Notes under the pieces: model-generated
The model's database searches: none
What the model was told of the DNA's origin: nothing
What the model saw: only the letters and a program-made list of their open reading frames with translations
Part shown: positions 1-8,816 of the stretch, piece after piece
How positions within the stretch are numbered: position 1 is the first letter of the stretch
How the letters are laid out: every line of letters starts with the position of its first letter
Translations under genes and position numbers: made by a program
Assembly: GCA_001602435.1 (NCBI GenBank)
Contig: CP012156.1
Span: 1,198,001 to 1,262,000 of the forward strand
Reading direction: 5' to 3'
Length of the DNA: 64,000 nt
Source of the DNA: Hyphomonadaceae bacterium UKL13-1
Lineage (GTDB): Bacteria > Pseudomonadota > Alphaproteobacteria > Caulobacterales > Aquidulcibacteraceae

Positions 1-269
1 ATGTCGACCCAGTCACGGCTATGGTGGCTGCCAGCGGCGTGATCTTGTCGGCGGCCTATATGTTGACGCTCTATCGCAAGGTGATTTTTGGCACGATCGT
101 CAATCCGGCGCTCAACACGATAACCGACATGAATGCACGCGAGATCTTAATCTTCGTGCCTTTGATCGTGGCGGCGCTTTATTTGGGCTTCCAACCCAAC
201 CTCATCTTTGACCAGACGGCGACTTCTGCCGTTGCGCTCGTGGACGCCTTCCACGCCAACTTTAAGTGA
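1..269 (+). CDS. nuoM: NADH-quinone oxidoreductase subunit M, C-terminal end (partial)
   Basis: The reading frame is open from the first bases of the window (codons from position 3) and stops at 267-269. The hydrophobic tail contains an SGVILSAAYMLTLYRKVIFG stretch, which is typical of the last transmembrane region of the antiporter-like Complex I subunit NuoM. NuoN follows at once, as in nuo operons. Complex I couples NADH oxidation to proton pumping in the inner membrane. Only about 88 C-terminal residues are visible, so the call rests on this tail and on the context. Confidence 0.85.
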   Translation, partial: VDPVTAMVAASGVILSAAYMLTLYRKVIFGTIVNPALNTITDMNAREILIFVPLIVAALYLGFQPNLIFDQTATSAVALVDAFHANFK

Positions 270-280
270 CCGGTGCGGTA

Positions 281-1744
281 ATGGCCATCAACCAAACCAT
301 GACAGCAGAGCTCTTCTTCCAGCAGGTTCCCTATATCCTGCCGGAGATCACCCTCGCAGCGGGGGCTTTGATCATCATGCTGATCGGTGCCTTCATGGGC
401 GATAAGGGTGCACGCTTGGTCACTTGGCTGTGCGTTGCCACCATTGTGGCTGCTGGCTCTATGGCTGTCCTGCATATGCCGCCAGAGCAAGTGGTGGTCT
501 TCTCCGGCTCCTATGCGGCAGACGGTTTTTCGGCCTATGCCAAGCTGATCATTGCCTTGACCGCCAGTAGTGCGCTTTTGCTCTCCATCGACTTCTTGGC
601 CGAGAAAAAGCTCGATAAGCCAGAGTTTCCGGTTTTGGCGCTGCTTGCAACTTTGGGCATGTTCATCATGGTATCCGCCCATGATTTGATCGCGCTTTAT
701 GTCGGCGTTGAGATGCAATCCTTGGCGCTTTATGTGCTTGCCGCTTATGCCCGGGATGACGCCAGAAGCTCAGAAGCTGGCCTCAAGTATTTCGTGCTCG
801 GTGCTTTGTCGTCTGGCCTGTTGCTCTACGGCTGCTCGCTCGTCTACGGCTTTACCGGTTCGGTCAATTTCGACGTGATCGCTGCCCAAGTGGCTGGCGA
901 GCGCTCCATCGGAGTCGTCTTTGGCCTCGTCTTCATCCTCTGCGGTCTGGCGTTTAAGATGTCGGCAGCCCCATTCCATATGTGGACGCCGGATGTGTAT
1001 GAAGGCTCGCCCACGGTTTCTACCGCCTTCTTTGCTTCTGCGCCCAAGGTTGCGGCTTCGGTCCTGTTTGCCCGCGTGTGCTTTGAAGCCTTTGGCCCTC
1101 TCCAAAAGGATTGGCTGGGCATTGTCGTGATCATGGCGGTTCTGTCCATGGCGATTGGCGCTTTGTTCGCGCTGCAGCAGACCAATATCAAGCGCCTGCT
1201 TGCCTATTCTTCCATCGCGAACATGGGCTATGCGCTGGTCGCGATTGCTTGCGGGCCAGAGTTTGGGCCAAAGGCGCTTCTGGTCTTTGTTTCCATCTAT
1301 GCCATCACTTCGGTTGGCCTGTTTGGCGTCGTGCTCTCCTTGCGTAACACTGAAGGCGAACGGGTGGAGACCATTTCCGCACTGTCGGGCCTCTCGCGGT
1401 CCAACCCGCTTTTGGCTTCGGCTTTGACCATGCTGTTATTCTCAGTCATGGGGATCCCGCCTTTGGCAGGCTTCTTCGGGAAGTGGGAAGTGATTTTGGC
1501 GACCAGCGCGTCGGGGCTTTTACCTCTCGCCATTGTCTTGATCTTAGCCTCGGTGGTTTCGGCCTTTTACTATCTGCGCATCATCAAGACCGTTTGGTTT
1601 GACGAGCCGCGCATTGCCATGGTGCCCGTTGGGGCTTCCACCACTTTGACGCTGACCGGGGCGACCTTTGTCTTGGCGGCTTTGACCTTGGTGATTGGCC
1701 TTGTCGGCTCTGCCGCCAGCATCGCTGGGGCTGGCTTCCATTGA
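281..1744 (+). CDS. nuoN: NADH-quinone oxidoreductase subunit N
   Basis: This is a 487-residue, very hydrophobic protein with about 14 predicted membrane segments, the normal size for NuoN. It belongs to the Mrp-antiporter-like membrane arm of Complex I. Family landmarks include a GVEMQSLALYVLAAY segment and the KMSAAPFHMWTPDVYEG region, which is highly conserved in NuoN/NuoM. A GTG at 266 overlapping the nuoM stop is an alternative start. The ATG at 281 is preferred here because it gives the usual short N-terminus. The gene is the last of the nuo operon. Confidence 0.95.
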   Translation: MAINQTMTAELFFQQVPYILPEITLAAGALIIMLIGAFMGDKGARLVTWLCVATIVAAGSMAVLHMPPEQVVVFSGSYAADGFSAYAKLIIALTASSALLLSIDFLAEKKLDKPEFPVLALLATLGMFIMVSAHDLIALYVGVEMQSLALYVLAAYARDDARSSEAGLKYFVLGALSSGLLLYGCSLVYGFTGSVNFDVIAAQVAGERSIGVVFGLVFILCGLAFKMSAAPFHMWTPDVYEGSPTVSTAFFASAPKVAASVLFARVCFEAFGPLQKDWLGIVVIMAVLSMAIGALFALQQTNIKRLLAYSSIANMGYALVAIACGPEFGPKALLVFVSIYAITSVGLFGVVLSLRNTEGERVETISALSGLSRSNPLLASALTMLLFSVMGIPPLAGFFGKWEVILATSASGLLPLAIVLILASVVSAFYYLRIIKTVWFDEPRIAMVPVGASTTLTLTGATFVLAALTLVIGLVGSAASIAGAGFH

Positions 1745-2493
1745 GGCCAAGCCGAGGGGGCGGGCTGGGCGATGTCCGGCTTTATGACACGATAGATTCC
1801 ACCAATGACGAAGCACGCCGTCTGAGCGAAGGCGGCGAGACTGGCCCCTTATGGGTGCGCAGCCTTGAACAGACCAAGGGCAGGGGCCGGCGTGGTCGGA
1901 CGTGGTTGGGGCAGCCCGGCAATCTGTTCACAACTGGCCTTTTTACGTTGAGCTGTGGGCCAGCGGAGGCCGCCAATCTGTCCTTTGTCGCCGCTTTGGC
2001 CGTGGCTGAAGCCATCGACCCTTTTGTGGCCCAAGGTGCTGTCAGCCTCAAATGGCCGAATGACGTGTTGATCGGGGGCAAGAAGACCAGCGGCATTTTG
2101 CTGGAAAGCTGGCAGGGGCCTTATGGCTTTCACTTGGCAGTCGGCATTGGCGTGAATGTGCGTACCAGCCCCGATGGCATTGATCAGCCGATCACCTGTG
2201 TCGCCGATCACGTGCCGACGGGCTATTCGCCCATGAGCGCGGAAGTCCTGTTTGAGGGCTTGCGGGCGCGTTTTCACGACTGGTTCGACGTCTGGACGAA
2301 ACTGGGCTTTGCCCCGATTGCAGGGGCTTGGCTGGCACGGGCTTCTGGCGTTGGCCAGCCTATCATTGTGCGCTTGCCGCACGAGACACTGGAAGGCCGC
2401 TTTCATGGCCTCGCACCCAGTGGTGCGCTGCAATTGGAACAGCCCGATGGCACGATCCACGAAGTGACGGCCGGGGATGTGTTCTTTGGCTAA
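1741..2493 (+). CDS. birA: Biotin--[acetyl-CoA-carboxylase] ligase
   Basis: This 250-residue protein carries the biotin protein ligase core. An STNDEARRL motif lies near the N-terminus, then the biotinyl-AMP loop GRGRRGRTW, then KWPNDVLIGGKKTSGILLE. It activates biotin with ATP and attaches it to carboxylase carrier domains. There is no N-terminal helix-turn-helix, so it is the non-regulatory (group I) form. The start appears to be a TTG overlapping the nuoN stop, which suggests translational coupling. Placement between nuoN and coaX is a common alphaproteobacterial arrangement. Confidence 0.93.
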   Translation: MRPSRGGGLGDVRLYDTIDSTNDEARRLSEGGETGPLWVRSLEQTKGRGRRGRTWLGQPGNLFTTGLFTLSCGPAEAANLSFVAALAVAEAIDPFVAQGAVSLKWPNDVLIGGKKTSGILLESWQGPYGFHLAVGIGVNVRTSPDGIDQPITCVADHVPTGYSPMSAEVLFEGLRARFHDWFDVWTKLGFAPIAGAWLARASGVGQPIIVRLPHETLEGRFHGLAPSGALQLEQPDGTIHEVTAGDVFFG

Positions 2494-2607
2494 GACGGCC
2501 TGCACCCTTAGCACTGGCGCAGCCCCTGTCGGACAGGCTAAAGAGAGCGCGAAAATGGTAACCCGCGTGGGCCTGGCCCCGTATCAGAGACAGACCTAGG
2601 GGGATAC

Positions 2608-3399
2608 ATGCTGCTGGCCATTGACGTTGGGAACACCAATTCGAAATTTGCTGTCCATGATGGCACCCATTGGCGCGGCACCTGGCGCGCGGCCAGTAAC
2701 TCCTCGCGCACAGCGGATGAATATGCTGTTTGGCTGGATGCGGCGATGCGCTTTGCGGGCTTATCGATCAACGACCTCAATCATTGTGTGATCTCAACCG
2801 TAGTGCCGCAAGCCTTGTTTCACTTACGCAATCTGTCGCGCCGCTATGTGGGGGCAGAGCCATGGGTCGTGGGCGAGAATGCGGAACTGGGCATTGATGT
2901 GCGCATTCCAAAACCATCAGAAGCCGGGGCAGACCGCCTCGTCAACGCCATTGGCTCCTTCATCCAATATGGCGGTCCTTGCATTGTGATCGACAGCGGG
3001 ACCGCGACCACATTTGACATTGTAGGGGCAGATGGCGCATTTGAGGGCGGTGTGATTTCGCCAGGGATCAATTTGTCTCTTCAGGCGCTACATACAGCCG
3101 CAGCACGTTTGCCGCGCATTGAAATTCGCAAGCCAGACAAAGTCATCGGTATCGACACTGTCGGTGCGATGCAATCTGGCGTATTTTGGGGCTATATTGA
3201 GCTGATTGATGGTCTGATCGACCGAATTAAAGCCGAGTATGGCAAGCCCATGAAAGTAATCGCAACCGGGGGTGTCGCCTCTTTGTTTGAAGGCGCATCG
3301 ACCCATATTGATCATTATGATCAGGACCTGACGACTGTCGGGCTTTTAGAAATCTTTGAACGCAATGGCGGTAGGTCCGCCAATCGGAACCCAACGTGA
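2608..3399 (+). CDS. coaX: Type III pantothenate kinase
   Basis: The 263-residue protein belongs to the ASKHA-fold type III pantothenate kinases, which catalyse the first step of CoA synthesis. The phosphate-binding [10 protein letters not shown] loop is at residues 5-14. [11 protein letters not shown] motif and the [11 protein letters not shown] motif follow, all expected for CoaX. The ATG start has a G-rich ribosome site just upstream (AGGGGGA). Its stop overlaps the GTG start of the ribonuclease J gene by four bases, so the two are probably coupled. Confidence 0.95.
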   Translation: MLLAIDVGNTNSKFAVHDGTHWRGTWRAASNSSRTADEYAVWLDAAMRFAGLSINDLNHCVISTVVPQALFHLRNLSRRYVGAEPWVVGENAELGIDVRIPKPSEAGADRLVNAIGSFIQYGGPCIVIDSGTATTFDIVGADGAFEGGVISPGINLSLQALHTAAARLPRIEIRKPDKVIGIDTVGAMQSGVFWGYIELIDGLIDRIKAEYGKPMKVIATGGVASLFEGASTHIDHYDQDLTTVGLLEIFERNGGRSANRNPT

Positions 3400-5078
3400 C
3401 AAAAACAAAAAATAAAACAGATGAACTCGTCTTTCTCCCCCTCGGTGGCTCTAATGAAATCGGCATGAACCTCAACGCTTACGGCTTCGGGCCGGAGGGC
3501 GATAAGAAGTGGATTGTGGTTGATGTCGGTGTCACCTTCGCTGGCGAGGAAGGCATACCGGGCGTGGACTTGATCCTGCCTGACCCAGAATTTCTCGAGA
3601 CCAATAAGGACGATATTCTCGCCATCGTGCTGACCCATGCGCATGAGGACCATATCGGGGCCATGGGCTGGCTGTGGCCGCGCTTTCCGGCCCCCGTCTA
3701 TGCGACGCCGTTCACCGCCCACCTGTTGCGCGACAAGCTGCGTGAGCGCGGGATCGAGCGTAAAGTCCCCCTGCATGAAGTGCCTTTGAAGCACCGCTTT
3801 CAAATCGGCCCCTTCGACATTGAATATGTCACGCTGACCCACTCCATCGCCGAGCCTAACGGTCTTGCGATCCATACGCCGCTGGGCACAGTGATGCATA
3901 CCGGCGACTGGAAGATCGACATTGATCCTCTGATCGGCGAGCAAACCGACAGCGCCCGCATCCGCCAGATTGGCGATGATGGCGTCTTGGCGATGGTCTG
4001 CGACAGCACGAACGTCTTTTCCGAAGGCGAAGCAGGCTCTGAAGCCGGTGTGCGCGACGGTCTGTTTGAGGCCATAACGGAGCAAAAGGGCAAGGTGGCT
4101 GTGGCTTGCTTTGCTTCAAACGTGGCACGCATTTTATCGACGGTGGAAGCTGCAACAGCGGCTGGCCGCTCGGTCTCTCTGATCGGTCGCTCCATGTTGC
4201 GCATCACGGGGGCCGCCAAAGCGGTTGGCCTGTTGCAAGACGCAACCTTTATTGAGCCGGAAATGGCGCGCCATTTGCCCGACGACAAAGTGCTCTATCT
4301 GTGCACGGGTAGCCAAGGTGAGCCGCGCGCCGCTTTGGCCCGCATCGCCGAAGGCAGCCACCCCTTTGTCACCCTTGGACGCGGCGATACCTGCCTCTTC
4401 TCTAGCCGCGAAATTCCCGGCAATGAGCGGGCGATCTTAGAGCTTCAAAACAAGCTTGCCATGCGCGGCGTCAATATCATCACCGGCAAGGATCGCCACA
4501 TCCACGTCTCGGGCCACCCGTGCCGGGATGAGTTGCGCGCCATGTATGAGATGGTGCGCCCGCAAATCGCCATTCCGACCCATGGCGAACAGCGCCATTT
4601 GATGGAACATGCGAAGTTTGCCTTGAGCCTTCAGGTTCCAGAGGCCTTGGCCGTCAAAAACGGTGACATGATCCGTCTGGCGCCAGGCCCTGCAGCGGTG
4701 ATTGATGAAGTGCCCACCGGTCGATTGTTGGTGGACGGCGATGCCATCATCGCTTCGGACAGCGAGACCATCCGCGACCGCATTCGTTTGGGCGAGCATG
4801 GCTATGTGATGGTTTCCATCGCCATTGATGCGAAGGGCCGCATCAAAGCAGGACCTGACGTGCGGGCACGCGGCTTGTCTGAGCGCAATGGCAGCCCAGC
4901 CGAAGGTCGCCTGGAGCAATTGGCCGATGCCGCAGAAGAAGCCTTTAATCGCCTAAAGCCAGATCAACGCATGGAAGAAGAAACCGCCGAAGGCTTTGTT
5001 ATGCGCGCCGTCCGCAAGGCCTGCGACCGCATCTTCGGCAAACGACCCATCGTCGATGTGGTGGTGATGACGATTTAG
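3396..5078 (+). CDS. rnj: Ribonuclease J
   Basis: This 560-residue metallo-beta-lactamase/beta-CASP nuclease has the zinc-binding HAHEDHIGA motif, a later HTGDWKID segment and the beta-[14 protein letters not shown] region. RNase J combines 5'-3' exonuclease and endonuclease activity in mRNA decay and rRNA processing. The start is a GTG overlapping the coaX stop (GTGA). Gene order coaX-rnj is widespread in Alphaproteobacteria. A strong hairpin terminator follows about 45 bases after the stop. Confidence 0.95.
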   Translation: MTKTKNKTDELVFLPLGGSNEIGMNLNAYGFGPEGDKKWIVVDVGVTFAGEEGIPGVDLILPDPEFLETNKDDILAIVLTHAHEDHIGAMGWLWPRFPAPVYATPFTAHLLRDKLRERGIERKVPLHEVPLKHRFQIGPFDIEYVTLTHSIAEPNGLAIHTPLGTVMHTGDWKIDIDPLIGEQTDSARIRQIGDDGVLAMVCDSTNVFSEGEAGSEAGVRDGLFEAITEQKGKVAVACFASNVARILSTVEAATAAGRSVSLIGRSMLRITGAAKAVGLLQDATFIEPEMARHLPDDKVLYLCTGSQGEPRAALARIAEGSHPFVTLGRGDTCLFSSREIPGNERAILELQNKLAMRGVNIITGKDRHIHVSGHPCRDELRAMYEMVRPQIAIPTHGEQRHLMEHAKFALSLQVPEALAVKNGDMIRLAPGPAAVIDEVPTGRLLVDGDAIIASDSETIRDRIRLGEHGYVMVSIAIDAKGRIKAGPDVRARGLSERNGSPAEGRLEQLADAAEEAFNRLKPDQRMEEETAEGFVMRAVRKACDRIFGKRPIVDVVVMTI

Positions 5079-5123
5079 GGCGGGGCTCGTGTTATTCGAC
5101 GATTTGTTGAAGCCACAAAAGAC

Positions 5124-5147
5124 AAAGCCCCGCTTAGGCGGGGCTTT
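5124..5147 (+). terminator. Rho-independent terminator after rnj
   Basis: A perfect 10-bp stem (AAAGCCCCGC with its complement) encloses a 4-base TTAG loop. It ends in TTT after the GC-rich stem and is A-rich on the 5' side, so it could work for both strands. It closes the nuo/birA/coaX/rnj transcription run. Confidence 0.8.
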
Positions 5148-5263
5148 GCAGACACCTTGGAAAGTTTGCGATCTCCGACCAAAGCGGCCAACCGAAGTTG
5201 GACTTAATTGTCGGCACAACCGACGACCTAAGATAGATACAATTCTTTTTGCTAAAAGTCAAC

Positions 5264-5665
5264 TTATAGGCCGAGGCCAGATCTGACGCAGCCACGTACT
5301 TTTTCAAATGTCTCCGCGTCTAAAACGAGTACGTCATATATGCGTTGCCCATCATCCCAACCTGAAAACAAAAGACGCAGTCGATGAAAGGCAACTGTTA
5401 AAACTACATCGCCCTTTAGCCACATAACAGGTGAATTGTACGGGGCAGGAAGTAATGGTTCAAAGCCGATTTGCATGTGATGCGCCAAGACAGGACGCGG
5501 CGGCGATGTACTTAGCGGTACGATCGTGCAAAGCATTTGCCGATTTCGAATTGGCGGACTCAATACGATTACTGGCCGCCTCTTTACCATTTCCGGTGGC
5601 CGGAAGCCCTCGGAAAGGTCAACCCTTACAACGGTTCCCGGCGCTGGATGAGAGGCAAGGGGCAA
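5264..5665 (-). CDS. PemK/MazF-family toxin-like protein, solitary
   Basis: This 133-residue protein has the PemK/MazF start pattern: PGTVVRVDLSEGF, then KRRPVIVLSP, and further on a TIVPLSTSPP strand. Family members are usually mRNA interferases of type II toxin-antitoxin pairs. No ATG fits. A TTG at 5665 is the likely start and has a GGAG about 8 bases upstream. I see no antitoxin ORF on the same strand either side: 5666-5880 is AT-rich and stop-filled. It could be a domesticated MazF-like protein. Family assignment is good, toxic activity is not shown. Confidence 0.72.
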   Translation of the reverse strand: MPLASHPAPGTVVRVDLSEGFRPPEMVKRRPVIVLSPPIRNRQMLCTIVPLSTSPPRPVLAHHMQIGFEPLLPAPYNSPVMWLKGDVVLTVAFHRLRLLFSGWDDGQRIYDVLVLDAETFEKVRGCVRSGLGL

Positions 5666-5946
5666 AAATAGGCTCCATTCAACCTAAAATATGCCATGGA
5701 GCGCTTTAAATCTCAATCATAGATTAAAAAAATAAACTTAAATATTTTAGAGGATGTTCGATTGGAGTGCCACTCGGAACTGTGCCGGTGACTTAGCCAA
5801 TTGCTCACGTCGTGGGTGATTTAAAAAGCGAACTCTAGGCCCAAAACCTAAGGGCAATATCAAAATTTGAGGAGACTTGAATGCCGCACTCTGCCGGCAT
5901 TCAAGTCTTCCAAGTTTTAGCCTCCGAAGGCCACTATTTCGAAATT

Positions 5947-7287
5947 CTAAGGCGTGCCCAAGAACGTCATGGCCGCAACCACATAGCCTTCGACACTCGA
6001 CTTGACCGAGGCTTCGGGTTCAATCCGGAACAGAGGCGAGTGGTGGGGCGGGGCTTTGCTCATGTCATCGGTGATGCTGCCACCGACATTGAAAAACACG
6101 CTTTTGATGCCGCCCCACTCGGGCGCGCCATAATAGGCGAAGTCTTCCGCACCCATGCCAGCACGGGGGATTTTTGACATGCGGTCAGCACCAAAGGCCG
6201 CTTCAAGACTGGCGCGCAGCTTGGCGGCATTTTCAGGATCGTTCAGATTGGGTGGGGCTTTTTCGGCCAGATTGGTGACAATCGGCATCCGATCTTCGGG
6301 CACGCCATAGGTTCTGGCCACCCCGTCAGAAATGCGTTTGATCCCGTCAAGCAGCTTTGCCCGTACTTCCGGCGTATCGGCACGCACGGTCAGCTCCAAA
6401 CGGGCTTCTTCGGGAATGATGTTGCGCTTAGAACCGGCGTGGACAACGCCCACAGTCACAATGCCGGGCTCTAACGGCGAGATGTTGCGGCTGACCAAGG
6501 TCTGCAAGGCCATGACGAGGTTAGAGGCGACAACAATGGGGTCCACCGTTTGTTGTGGCGAAGCCCCATGACCGCCCACACCGCGCACAATGATGTTGAC
6601 GCCGTCAGAGCTGGAATTGGCAACGCGGCTTTCCACTTTGAACTTGCCGCGCTCAGTGCCGCTGCCAATGTGCAAGCCCAAGGCGATGTCTGGCTTGGGG
6701 AAGCGGGTATAAAGGCCGTCTTGCAACATGGCCAAGGCCCCGCCCAGACGCTCTTCAGCCGGCTGGAAGACTAGCACAATCGTGCCGCGCCACAGGCTCT
6801 TACGCGCCATCAATTGCTTTGCCGCACCGATCAAAGCAGCAACATGCACATCATGGCCACAGGCATGCATGACGGGCATCTCAACCCCGTCCGCGTCAAT
6901 TTGGCGGACTTTCGATTCATAAGGCAGACCATTGCGCTCTAGGATGGGTAGGCCGTCCATATCGGCGCGCAACATCACAATTGGCCCCGCGCCATTGCGG
7001 ATTACGCCAACAACACCCGTGCCGCCAACCTTCTCGGTGATTTCAATCCCGCCAATGGCCCGCAGCTCTCGCACCACAACGCCTGCTGTGCGGGTCTCGC
7101 GGAAGGACAATTCTGGATTGGCGTGCAAATCTTCCCACAAGGCTTTTAGCGAGCTTGAATAATCAGCCGCGACACTGGCGCTCAATTCTGGAATCTTCAA
7201 CGTCTGCACTGGCGCAGTCGGCTTAGGCGCGGCGGCACCCAAAATCATAAGAGCAGCCAATGTGGCCAAGGTAGAAGTTCGTTTCAT
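5947..7287 (-). CDS. Secreted M20-family amidohydrolase/peptidase
   Basis: The protein is 446 residues when started at the ATG at 7287, which has GGGGAG seven bases upstream. An earlier in-frame start at 7317 lacks this site. A signal peptide is visible (MKRTSTLATLAALMILGAAA). The M20D core has RADMDGLPI, the metal-binding HACGHDVHVAAL and the late GMGAEDFAYY motif. Relatives hydrolyse N-acyl amino acids or other amides (hippurate hydrolase, IAA-amino acid hydrolase). The substrate here is unknown. It is monocistronic and divergent from the epimerase gene. Confidence 0.88.
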   Translation of the reverse strand: MKRTSTLATLAALMILGAAAPKPTAPVQTLKIPELSASVAADYSSSLKALWEDLHANPELSFRETRTAGVVVRELRAIGGIEITEKVGGTGVVGVIRNGAGPIVMLRADMDGLPILERNGLPYESKVRQIDADGVEMPVMHACGHDVHVAALIGAAKQLMARKSLWRGTIVLVFQPAEERLGGALAMLQDGLYTRFPKPDIALGLHIGSGTERGKFKVESRVANSSSDGVNIIVRGVGGHGASPQQTVDPIVVASNLVMALQTLVSRNISPLEPGIVTVGVVHAGSKRNIIPEEARLELTVRADTPEVRAKLLDGIKRISDGVARTYGVPEDRMPIVTNLAEKAPPNLNDPENAAKLRASLEAAFGADRMSKIPRAGMGAEDFAYYGAPEWGGIKSVFFNVGGSITDDMSKAPPHHSPLFRIEPEASVKSSVEGYVVAAMTFLGTP

Positions 7288-7443
7288 TCTGGTCTCCCCG
7301 ATCATTTTTCTGATCACAGCCTTGTGAGGCTAAGGACCCCCGCCGCACTTGTCTATTCAAAAGTGAAGCCTACCTGTCGGCTAAGATTGACGTAGCCGCC
7401 TAAAGCCATGATGGAAGCAGGCAACTCATACAGGAGCAGCATC

Positions 7444-7869
7444 ATGAAACTGGGTCGTCTCAATCACGTCGGCATTGCCGTGCCGTCCATCGCTGCAGCC
7501 TTGGAAAATTACAAAGCGCTTTATGGTGTCACCGACGCCGATATCACGCCGATGCGCGATATGCCCGAGCAAGGCGTGAAGGTGGCTTTTGTCGATATTC
7601 CCAATAGCCAGCTTGAGTTGATTGAACCCTTGGGTGAAGCCTCACCCATCCATAAATTCCTCGAAAAGAACCCCAATGGCGGCCAGCACCATGTGTGCTT
7701 TGAAGTGCCCGAGATTTATGCCGCGCGCGACGCCATGAAAGCCAATGGGGCCACTATTCTGGGCGAGCCCCGCATTGGGGCTCACGGCACTTTGATTATC
7801 TTCGTCCACCCAAAGAATTCTAATGGGGTGTTGATCGAATTGATGGAAACGCCGAAAGGGGCCCACTAA
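7444..7869 (+). CDS. mce: Methylmalonyl-CoA epimerase
   Basis: This is a 141-residue vicinal-oxygen-chelate protein. It begins MKLGRLNHVGIAVPS and has QHHVCFEVP in the middle and LIELME near the end, which supply the metal-binding His/Glu residues of methylmalonyl-CoA epimerase. It interconverts the 2R and 2S forms during propionate breakdown. The ATG at 7444 has AGGAG eight bases upstream, better than the in-frame ATG at 7408. It is followed at once by a DUF1467 gene, a standard alphaproteobacterial pair ahead of proS. Confidence 0.93.
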   Translation: MKLGRLNHVGIAVPSIAAALENYKALYGVTDADITPMRDMPEQGVKVAFVDIPNSQLELIEPLGEASPIHKFLEKNPNGGQHHVCFEVPEIYAARDAMKANGATILGEPRIGAHGTLIIFVHPKNSNGVLIELMETPKGAH

Positions 7870-8133
7870 ATGGATTGGTTCACCGGGATCGCAATCTTCC
7901 TCACCATGTGGTGGGTCATCCTGTTTTGCGTCCTGCCAATTGGCGTGCGCAGCCAAGAAGAAAGCGGTGAAGTCGTCGCTGGAACAGACCCCGGCGCACC
8001 GGTGATTGCCAATATCAAGCAGAAACTCATTTGGACGACGGCGATCACGTCCATTGTGTGGACAGCCTTTGCCCTGCTTTTGATGTCTGGCTGGGTCTCT
8101 TTGGAACATCCCTTGGGTCGGTTGATGGGGTGA
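7870..8133 (+). CDS. DUF1467 family small membrane protein
   Basis: This 87-residue protein has two hydrophobic helices (about residues 4-22 and 55-77). A conserved FCVLPIGVRSQEE segment follows the first helix, characteristic of DUF1467. Its ATG abuts the stop of the epimerase gene, so the two share a transcript. Its function is not established. The family is almost confined to Alphaproteobacteria and normally sits between methylmalonyl-CoA epimerase and proS. Confidence 0.88.
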   Translation: MDWFTGIAIFLTMWWVILFCVLPIGVRSQEESGEVVAGTDPGAPVIANIKQKLIWTTAITSIVWTAFALLLMSGWVSLEHPLGRLMG

Positions 8134-8261
8134 GGTGGCCTTATCGTCCCTGAAATAGGGGTAATTTAGGCGTCGAGCCCAAAAAGAGAGCAGGGTTTGC
8201 ACGACATTTAGCCGCCTCATGGGCAATGGCATCTTTTTGCGGCAATTGGGCAGCCATCATG

Positions 8262-8391
8262 TTGCACCTGCGAGCGGGAACGGCGATTGTGCACTTGCGA
8301 GACGGGCCTGTCGCCCCCTCGTAAATGCCTGATGGCGTTTCCTCCCAGAACCTTTGCGCCGCGCCTGACTTGTTCAAGCGCGGCCTTTTTT
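8262..8391 (+). ncRNA. Possible small RNA ending at a strong terminator
   Basis: No credible ORF fills 8134-8816. Within it, a near-repeated element (TGCACCTGCGAGCGGG at about 8263-8278 and TGCACTTGCGAGACGGG at 8290-8306) is followed at 8358-8391 by an intrinsic terminator. The terminator lies more than 220 bases after the preceding stop. A structured repeat plus a distant terminator suits a small RNA or a long 3' UTR. I considered 6S RNA but cannot confirm it. The 5' end is a guess. Confidence 0.3.
8358..8391 (+). terminator. Rho-independent terminator
   Basis: A 7-bp GCCGCGC/GCGCGGC stem with a 13-base loop is followed by a run of six T (8386-8391). It terminates the epimerase/DUF1467 transcript or a small RNA upstream of proS. 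Confidence 0.75.
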
Positions 8392-8414
8392 CGTTTGGGG
8401 GGTGGTCGAATGAT

Positions 8415-8456
8415 GGAGCGCGCAGCATTAGCTGCGCACCTAGTGGTGCGCGGTCC
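8415..8456. repeat. REP-like double palindrome
   Basis: Two overlapping hairpins share a GCGC: GCGCAGC-ATTA-GCTGCGC and GCGCACC-TAGT-GGTGCGC. They are bounded by GGAGCGCGCA on the left and TGCGCGGTCC on the right, which are themselves nearly complementary. The same boundary sequences frame the three palindromic units at 15961-16388, so this is one dispersed family. Confidence 0.65.
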
Positions 8457-8668
8457 TTTGGGCGCACCTTGGCGTAGCGGACAAGCTAGCCCAATGCCTT
8501 TCACCTAGAAGCGCTTTGGTGCCCATTTTGGTTCACCAAACCGTTACCTCAATTCTCTTTGCGACATGTGGGTCGTCAAGTGTCCGTTTTCTTTGAAAAC
8601 GGATCGCTCGCGACGCAGCAAAGCTGCGCACTTGACTACCCAGATGTCGCTCTCATCCTCGATGATCT

Positions 8669-8698
8669 ATTTTGGTGAAACATAGTTTCTACCAAAAT
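8669..8698. repeat. Interrupted palindrome upstream of proS
   Basis: ATTTTGGT at 8669-8676 pairs with ACCAAAAT at 8691-8698, and GAAAC at 8677-8681 pairs with GTTTC at 8685-8689. It could be an operator or a 5' UTR hairpin for proS. A related ATTTTGGTTCACCAAA stretch lies about 150 bases upstream near 8528. Confidence 0.35.
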
Positions 8699-8816
8699 GG
8701 GTCCAGACGAAAAGAACTTCTGCTTGCCCCCCCCCACCACACCACCCGCAGCGCTGACTAATTGCCTCAGCGCGCGGCACAGACTATGGCAGAGCGTCAA
8801 AGAGAAGGTGATCGCC

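Noticed and set aside
8262..8391. Firm call of 6S RNA
   Set aside because: A CGGGCC...CCCC stretch recalls 6S RNA, but the closing stem and bubble could not be worked out by eye. Kept only as a low-confidence small RNA.
8697..8816. N-terminal extension of ProRS
   Set aside because: The extra 40 residues are Pro-rich and unlike the family. A good ribosome site precedes the ATG at 8817.
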